Shown here piece after piece: positions 13,001-23,968 of a stretch of DNA of 64,000 nucleotides. The stretch comes from Strix aluco (taxonomy: Eukaryota; Chordata; Aves; Strigiformes; Strigidae): NCBI RefSeq assembly GCF_031877795.1, contig NC_133933.1, positions 27,042,529 through 27,106,528 on the forward strand. Direction: 5' to 3'. The notes beneath the pieces were generated by a model. The model was given only the letters and a program-made list of their open reading frames with translations. It did not search any database and was not told the DNA's origin. The translations under genes were made by a program, and so were the position numbers. Each line of letters begins with the position of its first letter. Position 1 is the first letter of the stretch.

Positions 13001-14424
13001 TATTACATCAAGTAATTTCAAATAAGGGCAATTTTTACCATAAATGTGTATATTTGCAAGTTAATGATATATAATTTGTTTTTATAATTACTAGTTTTCT
13101 TCTTATAAAGTAAGTCACTTGACTGATATATTGGAGTTTGATTCTTTTTCAACAAGAAAAAGACCATACTATACTTTTCCAATCCTTTGATGACAAATGT
13201 AACTATACAACTGTCCATAGATTGCAACAGGGCACATTAGGAGCTAAAATCAAGAATTATAGTTAACTTCAGTCACTATATTAGATGGTTAAGTACTCTG
13301 ATATCAAAATAGTAGTGGTATTAGGGAATCAATAACTAAGAAGGAGATGTTAAAAAAAAAAAGTATCAAGATCCTGTTGGCAGATATGAAAATGGCCAGT
13401 CATGAGACATACATATGTTTTCTAACTTCATATCAGTTCAAACTCATATCTGTCCATCTTCACAGTAGAAGGAGAAATCAAGCCAGCCACATGAAACATG
13501 AAGTCCCCCAAGCAGGATCACTGTTGTCCAGCTATATTGATTTAAAAAAATAAAATCTTGACAGAATTGGACAGTCCACTTAACAGCTTTTCAGGTTAGC
13601 CAATAAAGCATGTTAGAATCATGCCCATACACACTGAAAATAGTTGGATTCTCAAGTCTGCATGTGGAAGTAGATTTTGGGACACTACATACTGGCAGGT
13701 GGTCATACAACTCCCACTTCTTGTTTACTGACTTGTACCACTGTGAAGAACCAACTTTGATAGCAGCACTGTTATTCCCTTTTGCCCTTTTTTTTTTTTT
13801 TTTTAATTCCAGGCTGTTGTTTGAATTGGGTTAGTCTGCTGGACGAAGAATGGTGCTTGTGACTCTTCTGCCTCTTCTGCATTTTGCCTGTAAGGCTCCT
13901 TTTTAAAATGAGCAGTGACAAGTTTTTCTCAACACCTTTCATAGCTCTGTGTGTATATATATGTGTATGTGCCTTGGGAACATATTTTTAGTATTAGCCT
14001 CTGCTGATGGAACCAAGAACTCTTAACCAAAAGAAAACTTTTCCCCATTTTCCAAAGGAATAAATTGCTCCTGCACATGATCACACATGAAGCCACTAGA
14101 GAGCTAGAGTCATCCACTATGGTATCATCCCTCCTCCTTCATCTGTTCAGCTCTTACCCTGTGCCAGTCTCAAAATAATTTCACTTCTTTCAATCAGTTC
14201 CCCAGTATCTGCAACCTCAACATACACTTGGGTTCTTTCTTAGCAGATATGCTGTGTCCCTGAGACCAAGTTGTCTATTCTTAATAAGCTACACTGCTAT
14301 GTATGGTTAGCAACACTATTAGCTGAAGTGTCCTCAAGCATCCTATTTATTGACATATGGTTTTCAGTGGCAGGACTGGAATAAGTAAATTGGAATGAGC
14401 AAATATTGCTATCAGGAAGGAAAA

Positions 14425-14525
14425 ACTTTGGTTATAAAGTAATCTTACTATATGTACACATTGAAAAGATGTTTTCCAAAAGTTTGATTATAAAGTAATC
14501 TTTCTATGTTGAAAAGGCCTTTTCC
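14425..14525 (+). repeat. Imperfect tandem duplication, about 50 bp unit
   Basis: Copy 1 (14425-14477) and copy 2 (14481-14525) share ATTATAAAGTAATCTT or a near match, then TATGT...TTGAAAAG, then a TTTTCC end. Copy 2 is shorter by several bases after TCTATG. This looks like a local slippage or unequal-exchange duplication. No coding content. Confidence 0.7.
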
Positions 14526-14984
14526 CCAACAAAGTATGACATTGGGCAGTTACCTCAGCCTGTATGAACATAAAGAATGTGAGGCCTTTCAGCAAAGGAA
14601 AAATTGACCTGATGTCATGAAATTTGGTTTTCCAGACAGAGACCCAGTTTCAGTGTGGAAACTCACTGATGTGGAACTGAAAGCAGTTATTCCTGGAATT
14701 CCTACCCCCATGGGCCACATTTATATAATTCACATATTGTTCTGAGGACTATGAAGGCCTTTTCAATTTATTTTATTTTTTTTTAATAAAAGTACAAAAC
14801 CTATGTAAATGCAGATTTTCTTCTGCCACCAGCTACTTCTGTTTTTCCCACTTACATTACAATACTCCCACTGCAGTCTCAGGACAGTGCAATGAAGATA
14901 TGAAACCAGGTGACTGTAGGTTGAGACCTTTTCCTTGTCACCCATCCTGACATTGCTCTTGCCGCTATGGTCTATTCTGTTGTA

Positions 14985-15300
14985 TCTAGATTCATTTTAA
15001 CTATTTCAGAGAATTTCAGCAATTCCAGTGTATCTTTTAGAAGGGTGTTTGGCCATCTAATACATTTTTCCAATACGAACTTTTCCCTGATGTGCTCAGC
15101 CTAAATTTTCCGTTTCTTATTTTCATTCGATTAGTCCCTGCTGCACTTTGCTGTACCTTTCTATAATTCTTCATTCCTTCTGGCTCATCCACCCTACAGA
15201 TCATTGCAAACCATTAGCTCATCCTCCCCTATTTGTTGTTTAGCCAAGCTTTCACTACGTACCTTCAGACCTTTCAACCCTTGTTTCAATGAAGTGCTAT
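14985..15300 (-). mobile_element. Ancient CR1/L3-like LINE fragment, antisense
   Basis: The plus strand reads like the reverse complement of an old CR1 3' coding region. It shows TTTTCCCTGATGTGCTCAGC, then CCTAAATTTTCCGTTTCTTA with the usual ATTAGTCCCTG continuation. After a gap comes a CTCATCCTCCCCTATTTGTT block and a TTTAGCCAAGC...CTTTCAACCC block (the LFSLxxRR region in antisense). The order of blocks fits CR1, but identity is low and there is no recognisable 3' end. Boundaries are approximate. Confidence 0.6.
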
Positions 15301-18300
15301 TAACCTTTCAAGTATTGACTCTGGAAATATAATAGTTCTTTCATAATGAGTTACTCCATGCATAATAGTTTGCATGAAAATTTAATAACCATGCTTTATC
15401 TTATTTTTAGAAGAACAGTCACAATCAAGAATATTTTACAAAACTATAACAAGCATTTTTGTAATTTGGAACAGAGGAAAACTTTCCAGCAATACAATTA
15501 AATGAGTTTGAGGTTTCTATTCTATGTTGTTCTCTTGGAAATCTGAATGCTATTGATTACTTGTCTTGCCAGACAAACAGGGTTATTATGCCAGACAGTC
15601 TCCCCTTGGTTAAACACTTACAGTCTAATCCTTAGAGTATCTCTCCATGCACAGAAAGTCTCTGCCTACTTTATACAGCATCTTCCTGTATGAACAGACC
15701 TCACCGCTCTAAAGGGCAATGTGCTGCTGGTATAGGCATATTTCAGAAAAGACAGTTCCCCCTCTTATTAGGCGCTGACCTATGTTCACCTTTTTTCTTA
15801 TGGAGATGCACATTTTTGGAGTAGCTGTGGTACAGCTAGAGATGTCCTTGGTGTCAGGGTGAGCTCTGGAGCCAGAGGTTGTCAGCACCACTGAACTTGA
15901 TGAAATCAAGTAGTGGGTGGAGACAAGAAAGCAGGAAGGACCCTGAGCTGAAGCAGAAATTCAGGTGAAGTTCCTTCCTAAAGAACAGCCACCTGCTACA
16001 ACTATTCAGGGCCTGACCCAAAGCCCCTGGAAATCAGCCGGCTTTCACTTTTGGTGCTGTTATCAGCTGTGGCAGCACTACCACTGCATGCCCAGGATCT
16101 CCAGTTGTGAACCAAGACACAGACAAAAAGAGACTAACTGTACCTAAATTACCTTCTCTGTACTTAATTTATGCTGATGCTAAAGTTTGGTCTTTCAGGA
16201 CCTTCCAAATATAGACACGAAATCCTGTTTCCATTGGAAAGCTGGGAATCGCTCCCCTCCAGAAGGTTAACGCTCCAGTTTATAACCTTGATATATTGTC
16301 TGATCCTAACCTTGTTATTTAATTAAGTCTGGGCTCTGGAGCAGTGCAATTCTGAGGTGCTAATAACGTGTTCAGTGAAGACGAAGACTTTGCTTTGCTT
16401 TATTCAAGGGAAAGCAGCAGTGTAAGAATGAGTGTTTAAATACAATGCTAATTATCAGTCACAGGAATTACTTTTACTGTTATAAAAGCCTTTTATTCTT
16501 CTTTGCTTCCCAGAAGAAAGATCCAGCTAATTTAGGTACATGCACAATCATTTTTAGCAATGATTAATGGATTAATCTAACCATATGGAATTAGCACATT
16601 AGTCTCAATATTGCATCAGATGTCAGATTATTTTTCTGGTTTAGGACTTTGAGAGTTCATAGAACTGTTTTGGATGGATTTGGGGAGTGGGGAGGTGGTA
16701 CATTTCCTTTTTTTTTTTTTTCCTTTTTTCCTTGGTTTTTTTTTGGTTCCGTTTTTGGTTTGGTTTATTTTTTTAGTACAGAGTACTATCCCTGGACTAT
16801 GATGGGAGCCTGACCTCACCTCTCAGTTCCATCAGACAGATTTTTTCAGGGGCAGTAAGATCTCTGTTAAGAGCTGTGGTAAGGCCTTTCCATATATTGT
16901 TCCACTCATTTTTGCCATTTATGGCCCTTTAAAATGACATGAAATGGGTTAGCTGAAGGTTGCTGATATATCCAGCATTTACTGTGGTTAGATAAACCTG
17001 CTTTATGTATAGTGGCAGGTTGTTTTGTGTTTTTTTTAAGGGAGCCATTTGATGTTGATCAGATCTTTTAAATGATAGAAGTAGTCCCAGTGGAGATGGA
17101 TTAGTAAGCAGAGGGTAGATGAGGCAGTCAAAAGCGCAAACTGCAATTTACCACATGGTCTGTGTAATTTATCACACAAACGTTTCTGACACATACATGG
17201 TACGTGTGTATCCTACAAGTTTGATTGTGTTGTGCTTATCTACTCACTTAAGATGTTACCCAGACTTCTCCCAGTACTGAAAGAAGGTTAAGTTGCACTG
17301 GGAGTTTGCTTCTATTTGCTCTACAAAGCGTGGTGTAATAATGAAAATATTCAAAGCAGAAATCCTTTGTGCTGAGGATCACCACAAAATTTTTAAGAGA
17401 GATGCTGAAAATAAGGCTCACCCTCAGGTTAGATATGAATGCGCAAGAAAGAAAAACATAATCTTAAGAACCTGACACAGTTAATTTAATCAGAAAATAC
17501 TCTGTGCATGTCTGTACAACCTAAATGCAGTACTGCATAGAGGTAGCTGTGCTAGCTAATACATAGAGATGTATTTTTTGTGGTCTGCAGATAACTGCAT
17601 GGATATTAATGAGATTCAGTCATTTGTGCTAGAGGCAACATTTCTCCTAGATCGTTTTATTTGTTCCATATTTTTATCTAGTGCTGCATCAGAAGGGTTT
17701 AGTTTGCTGGAGTTTCTTTAAAAATTACATCATGAAAACAGTGCAGGCATCATGCTGTGTGCCCCTGATAATGTTCTGCACCATCAGTAATTCCTACAAT
17801 GCTTTGTACTATTATGAAAACACTGAAACAGAATCAATGGTTTTCTAGAAAGAGCCTATTGATTAAAATACATATATACTATTATTTTTTTTCAGCTGGG
17901 TCTATAGGTCCTTCAAAAAATGAGAATGTTACCAGTAAAGACTGAATAGTCACCATTTCTTGATTACATTTTAAAATGAAAATCACAAATTCTGTATATG
18001 TTAAGACAACAGTGTTAACATGAAGAAAAGACAATAAGATACAAGTTGAAGGGTAGATTTTTAGTGATGCTATAACTTAGAAAAGGATTCATAATATCTT
18101 GTTATTTGTTAATACTGCCTAATTATTGATTGTAAAAGATTTGTATGTGCAGCAAGGAGGAGATCCAAGTTCTAGGATGAAGAATATATAACATTTTCAT
18201 TGTCTAAGGTTTGACTAAGGGATACCCAAGACAGATCAAAATGAAATAGCCTGAAAAATGCATGAATTATTACAATTCTTTAAATATTAAGAAGTAGAGT

Positions 18301-18594
18301 AACCAAACAGAGGATGACTCCCAAAACCTCAATGAAGATACGTGAAAGGATTTGTCACTCCTAGCTGTGTGTACATGAACAATAAGTTATTTATCATCCC
18401 GGCTAAATAACTGGTGAAAAATTAATGAAACACACCGCTTTGTTCTATTTTAAGGTAAGTACATTTCACATACTCCCGCCTTTCATGTCACAAACATAGG
18501 AAAGCTGGATTTGAAGACAAATTTCAGAATTCAGATGAGTTTTCATTTGCAGAATGTTAGGGAAATTATACATGCCAGCCACCATAACAGGGTT
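15301..18594. other. Intergenic DNA, no gene recognised
   Basis: AT-rich sequence containing the T-rich tract at 16698-16775. A GGCCTGACCCAAAGCCCCTG motif at about 16008-16027 resembles a fragment seen in old amniote palindromic repeats. Short open frames (15965-16147, 17293-17475) carry no recognisable domain. Confidence 0.55.
16698..16775 (+). repeat. T-rich low-complexity tract
   Basis: Runs of T of up to about 14 are separated by CC and GG dinucleotides, ending TTTGGTTTGGTTTATTTTTT. The minus-strand lysine-rich open frame across it (16628-16819) is an artefact of this composition. Confidence 0.85.
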
Positions 18595-19045
18595 TGACTC
18601 TAGATTTCTGCATAAGACAGAAGATAGATTCCTTTATGAAAGTCCTTTTTATTAATAGCACTACAGCTTGAGCTGGGTGCCTCCAAAGAGGGACCCTGGA
18701 CAAAGAAATCCCTGGGCAATTATACCTTTATACCCCTCACATGCTAACTCGGAACAATAGTAATATTAAGGTCTGGGGTCTTCTTGCTTTTTACTGGTTT
18801 GACTTATTTGCTGTTTCATTACTAAGCAGTTGCTAAGTGGTCATCTTCTTATACAATATCACACCCTCCCAGGTTGGTTTCTGTAGTTAGCTGTTTGACA
18901 CATAATATGGTTGTTACAATTCATGTACAGTTCATCAATGATGATCTATAGGCTTTGTCTACTCTAGCTGTTATCTTTGTCTAGTCTAGATATTATTAAT
19001 GTTAAAGCTGCTATCTCCAAGTTTTGACTAACTTTTTCCACAACA
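18595..19045 (-). mobile_element. Solo LTR, antisense (ERVK-like)
   Basis: This is an approximately 451-bp block with TG...CA ends. On the minus strand it starts TGTTGTGGAAAAAGTTAGTC and ends AATCTAGAGTCA. It has LTR architecture on the minus strand: a TATA box TATAAAGG (+ 18725-18732), then an R-like region with GGAGGCACCCAGCTCAAGCT, then an AATAAA poly(A) signal (+ 18648-18653) about 75 nt downstream. The flanking 6-mers AGGGTT and GGAGTT match at 4 of 6 positions, which suggests a decayed 6-bp target duplication as ERVK makes. No internal retroviral sequence flanks it. The family assignment is from memory of avian LTRs, and the ends could be off by a few bases. Confidence 0.72.
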
Positions 19046-22000
19046 GGAGTTGTAGGGAAGTTTAAACAGCACTGATGGTTGCTGATGAACTGTTATTTAA
19101 GAAACCTACTAGAGTTGCCAGAGGAAGCTTGTGACATGCTGTAAGTTTAATTATGTTCAATTCATTAACACAATTAGAGCTGTGAACAAATTTATCGACA
19201 CAGCCAGAATCACTTAGAAACAGCTAGTAAGTCATAGATTACAGGGACTTGTTCTCCATCCCTACACATCGAGCATGATTTCTTGGCAAAACACATCAGT
19301 CAGTCATTTGGGAAAATGTATTTGATGCCAGGGGTTTGCTCTTTTCCCTGAGTTAGATTACTTGTATTTCAGCAGACAGGCCTAATCACACCCTATAATG
19401 AAAAACAGCCTGAAAGCTGCCTTAAAATGCATTAATATCAAGCAGTTGTGAATGATTCCTTTGCTAGATTTACCTACTGAACTATTTGTTGATAAAGGAC
19501 AGATATGTTTTAGGTCCAGAACTTGATCAAAATCTGAATTCCCTCACAATTTGGGGGGAACCCCTCTGAGAGCTCTGGTTTTGTTCTGAACGTGTGTTTA
19601 TAAGTATAAGTCAATGAAGTGATGGATAGGGGATTCAAGGAGGAAGGTATAGGAGAGGTCTAAGGGGAACAAAAACATTCCCAGAATTTCAGTTCTGTGC
19701 TTTTGTCACAGCACCTCCCTTTTTGTGATCCACTCCCCAAACCTGTGGCTCACAAGAAATTTCTGCAAGGTCAGAATAGCCTTTGTGAAAGTCTTTTGAT
19801 GCCATTGTAAAGATGCCAGCAACCTGACTACACTTGCACAGTATCGTTAGCAAAAACCCATGGTGGTTTTCACAGGCCCACTATGATCAGTGAACCAAGC
19901 AGATGGAAGGAAATTATATGAAGTATTTTGGGCTGTCTTCCCCAGTCTATAGTCTGATTTCTTTGCTTTTCCTCCAGCTCACAGGTTAGGAGATTTAACA
20001 AAGTGAGCTAAGGTAGAAAGTGGATCTTTACTTTCTTGACTGTGTGAGGAGCTTGTGTGAAGGGTCCCTTCTAATCACAGATGTTTGGGAAATAAGCTCA
20101 GTTCAAGTCTGAGTAGTGCCAAGCTGTTCCTAAGGACTGTTGAACGGTCCTAGTTTCGTAAAAGAATAAAGGTTGTGTGCTTATTGGTCTTTTTACTTTT
20201 TTTTCTTTAATACAATTTTAAAAGCACAGCTTTCTTCCCCTTGAGCTTCAGGGCATTGAATAGTCCCAGATAAAATAGTAGGTTTCACAGAAATCCTCTT
20301 TCCATATCAGCCAGCTAGGAACAAGCTAAGATTCGTAGCCATTAGGAATTCTACTTACAAAGATCTGTAGTGAAGCTCAGAAACTTCTTGATCTTTTTTT
20401 CCAAGCAGAATTTTGTAGCTCTGCGGGGCAATGCAGCAAATCAAAACAAAATGCAGGAAGAGGGCACACTGCTTGTCACTAATCTATGACAGTCAGGCAA
20501 CACATCAGTTTCCAGTAGATCCTGACATGGAGGTTGTCTACAAAACCACATGTGGTTCTCTGTCTCTGTTGTGTCCTGTATAAGATGTATAAATTCTACA
20601 TGTGACTTCTCACCTCAACTAATTGTCTCTGTCACTAACACATGTTAACATCACTTTCTAGAGTCACTAACTCTTATTATTATATTGCAGAATGAAAAAA
20701 GGACAGGATAGCTCCCATCTTGGGTCAGGACTGGTGATGCAGTATTCAAACACGTCTTTAACAGGTCTGGGATGAACTTATGAATTTGCAAGTGCGTGCA
20801 ATGTGGATGAGAGGCATCTTGAGAAATTATTTTTTCTCCTACTTTCTGCTGAATGCTTTAAAAATACTTGAGTAAAATATATGCTCTGATATATGCATTG
20901 CAGAAGTAAAAGTCATATATACCTTTTTCAGCATTTACAATATATTAATTGCAGAGATGTATATCATCATAGAGTAGAGCTGTTCGATTTACCTTAATTA
21001 CACTATTAAAACCATATATACTGTACACACACTGTTTTGCAAGCAATCCATAGAGCATCTGAAGGCCTTTAATAGCTATCATAAAAATTAATAATAAAAT
21101 ATGTAAAGGATAAGCTACTATGAAAATTGAAGAAGAAAATAATGACCTGTGTATTTTAGCTGAAGTAGCTTACATGTATGTTATGGTGTTACATCCACTT
21201 AACAATTTATTGAAAAGATGCATGCAAGGGGTTAAATAACATGATGGATTGATGCATTGTCTTTTCACATCAGAAGACTGAAGTCAAATTTGCTTTTGAC
21301 TGTGAGTTGGGTTTTGGTAGGTTCCACTTCTAAATTAATCTTTCAAGCAGCAAAACTACGATAGTTTAGTATAATTCATCAGAATTAACCTCTCCTGCAC
21401 AGGAGGAATCCAAGAAAAGTGTATCTGAGGTCATAAAAGAGGTTGCAATGGAAAAGCTAAAGTGAAAATCTTCTTTCTGATCAGTTATGCCTTTAATGTT
21501 AAACAAATAAAAAGTAATTTACTGAGTTGCTACTGTAAGCATTATTCTGGAGCCAGTAATAGACTGGTGATAACAGACCTTTTTATCATTAACTGAAAGA
21601 CCAGGGAATGTGATTATTTGTACTTATATACACATCTCACTGTGCAGAACCATGAAGAGATCCCAAGCCAACCCCAGGCTAGCTAGATCCATCACTTTTA
21701 GATATGGATACTCTTGTGTAGCTTCATGTGTGCATTCTGGGAGGTACAGCTGTACTCTGTCCACACCATCTCTGTTAGGCACTGTACTGTGCTGCCTTAG
21801 ACACTCCTGCCTGGGGAGTGTCTCTGCAGGAATAACTTCTGCGGGGCTGAAATGTACCAGTGTAAACCGGTGGTGACTTCAGAAGCTAATTTAACTGGTC
21901 TCTTTAAAAACCAGAAAGCTAAAAAAGGTTTACATTCATAAACAACAGCTTTCAATCTGTAACTATGCTTTTCACTGTCTTAACCCTAGCCTTTTTCTTC

Positions 22001-23539
22001 ACATTAGCTTTTTGCACCAATCTTTCAGTGCACAATAGCAGAAAGTCATTGTGGATCTATCATTGCCATAGCTGTGGTATGAAACTTCCTTTTAATGATG
22101 AGGGATACAGTTCTGTCCCTGGCTCCCCAAAGTTGAGCTAACCAGCCTCTTGCCTACAGCACAAGAACTGTATCTGCTTGGAGTTGGAATCAGCAGAGTG
22201 GCTGAGAACAACTCACATGCACAGAAGCTGATTGATGAAGCATGATGCATCCCTTAATTAAGCAGAAGCTACTAATAAAAATGAACTTACTGGATGATTT
22301 GTGTGATTCTTGCAAGGCAGCCATATGTGCTGCACACTGGTAGTGGGAAAGGGTGGTATGCAGCTGATGCTGGGAAACTAAAAAAGAGGAAACTTGTTAA
22401 GAGAGGCAGTTTCGGTGCTGTCACTATTCAGGGCAGTCCATAATTAATGCCCTTCTCGCTTATCCTTGCTTCTGTGATAAGTTGTCCTCTCCTCCCTCTC
22501 TGCACCCTTTCAGCATTAGTCCTTGCTATCACTGCTGCTCCCACAACTGCATCTATTTTTACTTCTTCTTTAGCTGTGACTGCAGCATTTGGGGGGATAA
22601 AATTCCTTGAATCTGCACATCTGTTCCCTTTTCTGTGAGCTATAAACATGTGTTTGTCTCAGCAAACCTTCACAACAGTCGGGGTCCAGATGCCTCTTCC
22701 TGTGCTTGCCTACAACGCTTCACTGCAGCATTTTCCTAGGGAGCTGGAGTAGGAGCACACTTGGTGGGTGGGCTCAGGAGGAGGCTCCTGGAAGTCATTC
22801 TCTGTGCCATTGACCAGCTGCAGTTGCTTTACCTAAGTATGCTGATCACCTTTTGAAGATCCAAACTGGTTTTAGTAAGATGGTACAATCTTGTAGGGTT
22901 GCATTGCCAACTAATCAACTAAGTAACAGCCTAGAGGTCAGGATGTTGTGAAAACGTGGCAATATTTTCTTGGTTACTGTCCATGATCGGCAAGAATTCT
23001 TGCTGCGAGCCAGAGATACGAGCACAGAATTTAAAGGAAGAAGTGATGTGTGACGCTTGTATCCTCAAGCTCCCCACTCCATATGTCTGAGAATTAAAAC
23101 ATTACTTCCAGATGTACATTCCTTTAACAGGCTGAAGAAAACTGACTCTTTCACCTCATTTGCTTGGGAGACATGATAATGTCTTCATGCAAATAAATAC
23201 TCTTTTTCTGCGATTGTCTGCAGTGAGAAACAGCAGAGAAATCCCTTCTTCAATATATTCAGTCAAATTTTATAAAAACGAAGCTGGAAATGAGTGGCTG
23301 GGCAAGAGTTCTGTAGGAAAGGAACATGAATTTAGCACAAATCAACAAAGTCAAATCTTAGAAAAGAAGCAAGCCTCCTACCATGATACAAAACAGGAAT
23401 GTTGTCCATAACATGTGATACAGTCCTTTCGTTCTGCTGAGCACAGTTAAGAGTGCAGCTACGGTGTTCAGTTTCCATTTCCACCTTTGAGAGAGATGTA
23501 GTTCTAATAATGGGAAACAAAATGATCAGAAGTCTAAAT
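19046..23539. other. Intergenic DNA, no gene recognised
   Basis: AT-rich sequence between the antisense solo LTR and the old CR1. Some good acceptor-like tracts are present (for example TTTGCTTTTCCTCCAG near 19978) but without convincing coding frames. An open segment 22008-22076 with acceptor and donor is too short to weigh. Confidence 0.55.
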
Positions 23540-23968
23540 GGGAAGAAAATTAAAGACCTGCGATTGCTTGGTCTAAGGAAAAAAAAAAAAAAAAAGCAGG
23601 GAAACAGGAAAAAACAGGGAAATAGGAGTGATCTTCCTATTTGTAAAAGGCACCTGGTAAAAACCCAAAGGAATAAACTTTGCTCCATGCCTTTGGTCAG
23701 TAGAACAAAAAATAACAAGTTTAAATTGGAGCAATGGTGATTCAGAGTTAAAACATTAGGAGAAACTTTCAAACAACAAGGATAGTTAAACACTGGAATA
23801 GATTGCCTAGGGATGTTTTGGAATCTCCGTGATTGGAGCTTCATAAGAACAGGTTAGACAAACATCTGTCAGGAATGATTTAGGTATAGCTGATCTTGCC
23901 TTGGGGTAGGGAGATGAACTAGACGACCTCTAAAGGTTCCTTTCAGCCCTCTTTCCTATGATTCTATA
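23540..23968 (+). mobile_element. Ancient CR1 LINE 3' fragment (CR1-L-like)
   Basis: The segment TAGTTAAACACTGGAATAGA followed by TTGCCTAGGGATGTTTTGGA and a GGAATCTCCGTG block matches the 3' portion of old amniote CR1 elements. The end CTTTCCTATGATTCTATA is a CR1 terminus. Internal sequence includes the TAGACAAACATCTGTCAGGA block and a GACGACCTCTAAAGGTTCC block. An A17 run at 23579-23595 lies inside. Divergence is high and the 5' limit is uncertain: there may be more CR1 back to about 23475. Open frames on both strands in this stretch are side effects of the repeat and A-run and are not genes. Confidence 0.85.

Larger units (their letters stand above)
6836..14424. other. Intergenic DNA with weak exon-like signals
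   Basis: Apart from the listed simple repeats, GC patch and hairpin, this is AT-rich DNA. TA-rich tracts occur near 9085-9130. T17 at 13788-13804 is followed by a consensus-like acceptor (AATTCCAG), but the following frames close quickly. The plus-strand segments 11171-11242 and 11792-11848 have good splice sites and compatible phase, and are discussed as a finding. No known gene is recognised. Confidence 0.55.

Noticed and set aside
13813..14063. Possible terminal exon after T17-AATTCCAG, with AATAAA at about 14058.
   Set aside because: Frames close within at most 16 codons and the acceptor-like tract is explained by a T homopolymer.
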